This document shows positions 6,314 through 6,749 of a stretch of 6,749 nucleotides of DNA, in pieces (the first letter of the stretch is position 1; every line of letters starts with the position of its first letter). The notes beneath the pieces were generated by a model. That model was given only the letters and a program-made list of their open reading frames with translations, searched no databases and was not told where the DNA came from. The position numbers and the translations under genes were made by a program. Where the stretch lies: assembly GCA_025449775.1 (NCBI GenBank), contig JANWIS010000050.1, positions 1-6,749 of the forward strand, in the 5' to 3' direction. The DNA comes from Ignavibacteriaceae bacterium (GTDB lineage Bacteria > Bacteroidota > Ignavibacteria > Ignavibacteriales > Ignavibacteriaceae).

Positions 6314-6749
6314 TGGCAACATACGATAGTTTTGAATTTGATGTAATAGTTATCGGTGCCGGAGGTGCCGGTTTACGTGCAGCAATAGAAGCTGCTAAAG
6401 AAAAAGTTTCTGTCGCACTAATTTGTAAATCACTTCTTGGTAAAGCTCATACAGTTATGGCTGAAGGAGGAATTGCTGCGTCTCTTGCAAATGTTGATTC
6501 GAGAGATAACTGGAAAGTACATTTTACAGACACTATGCGAGGCGGACAATATTTAAATAACTGGAGGATGGCAGAACTCCATGCAAAAGAAGCTCCGGCA
6601 CGAGTTCGGGAGCTTGAAGAATGGGGAGCTGTATTCGACAGAACGAAAGATGGTAGAATATTACAAAGAAATTTTGGTGGTCATAAATATCCACGGCTTG
6701 CTCACGTCGGTGATCGAACCGGGTTGGAAATGATTCGTACTCTTCAGGA
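6313..6749 (+). CDS. sdhA: Succinate dehydrogenase/fumarate reductase flavoprotein subunit (3' partial)
   Basis: These are the first 145 codons of the catalytic flavoprotein of complex II, which oxidises succinate to fumarate (or the reverse) in the TCA cycle; the window edge cuts the rest. The Rossmann FAD motif I-G-A-G-G-A-G-L-R-A-A is at 14-24. G-K-A-H-T-V-M-A-E-G-G-I-A-A (43-56) carries His46, equivalent to the covalent FAD-binding His45 of E. coli SdhA. The stretch D-T-M-R-G-G-Q-Y-L-N-N-W (73-84), then F-G-G-H-K-Y-P-R-L-A-H-V-G-D-R-T-G (121-137), is the form I associate with the mycobacterial Sdh1 type. The catalytic Arg and capping domain lie beyond the edge. The ATG shares its A with the stop of sdhC, so translation is coupled. 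The iron-sulfur subunit gene sdhB probably follows outside the window. Confidence 0.95.
   Translation, partial: MATYDSFEFDVIVIGAGGAGLRAAIEAAKEKVSVALICKSLLGKAHTVMAEGGIAASLANVDSRDNWKVHFTDTMRGGQYLNNWRMAELHAKEAPARVRELEEWGAVFDRTKDGRILQRNFGGHKYPRLAHVGDRTGLEMIRTLQ

Overview
This AT-rich window (roughly 35-40% GC by eye) is gene-dense and looks like ordinary bacterial chromosome. I see no mobile element, CRISPR array, tRNA or rRNA. Protein style, low GC and one TAnnTTTG-type promoter candidate point loosely to the Bacteroidota/Ignavibacteriota side of the FCB group. Several genes have clear Shine-Dalgarno sites (GGAGG, GGGAG, AGAAAGG), which is less typical of classical Bacteroidia and would suit an Ignavibacteria-like lineage. 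This placement is inference only.

Layout, left to right: (1) the C-terminal ATPase part of an ABC exporter, cut by the left edge, followed after 3 nt by a complete pirin; the two are probably one operon. (2) A complete berberine-bridge-enzyme-like FAD oxidase on the + strand. (3) A convergent hairpin terminator, then a small exported cupin protein on the - strand. (4) A 256-nt divergent intergenic region with an 11-nt-arm inverted repeat and a promoter candidate. (5) A full-length Ada-type alkylation-repair protein with a small cytoplasmic cupin gene 27 nt downstream. (6) A 211-nt AT-rich leader, then the start of a succinate dehydrogenase operon: a five-helix membrane anchor rich in Cys and His, overlapping by 1 nt a flavoprotein gene that runs off the right edge.

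How the genes relate: the ABC transporter and pirin, Ada and cupin, and SdhC and SdhA pairs look co-transcribed. The flavin oxidase and the exported cupin stand alone and converge on a shared terminator. Three separate cupin-fold genes lie within about 4.5 kb, each in a different transcription unit, so they are unlikely to form one system. The succinate dehydrogenase resembles the actinobacterial (mycobacterial Sdh1) type, with gene order C-A. Its anchor carries paired Cys/His motifs that could hold an iron-sulfur cluster in or at the membrane, and this is the most interesting point in the window. I found no convincing wholly new multigene system.
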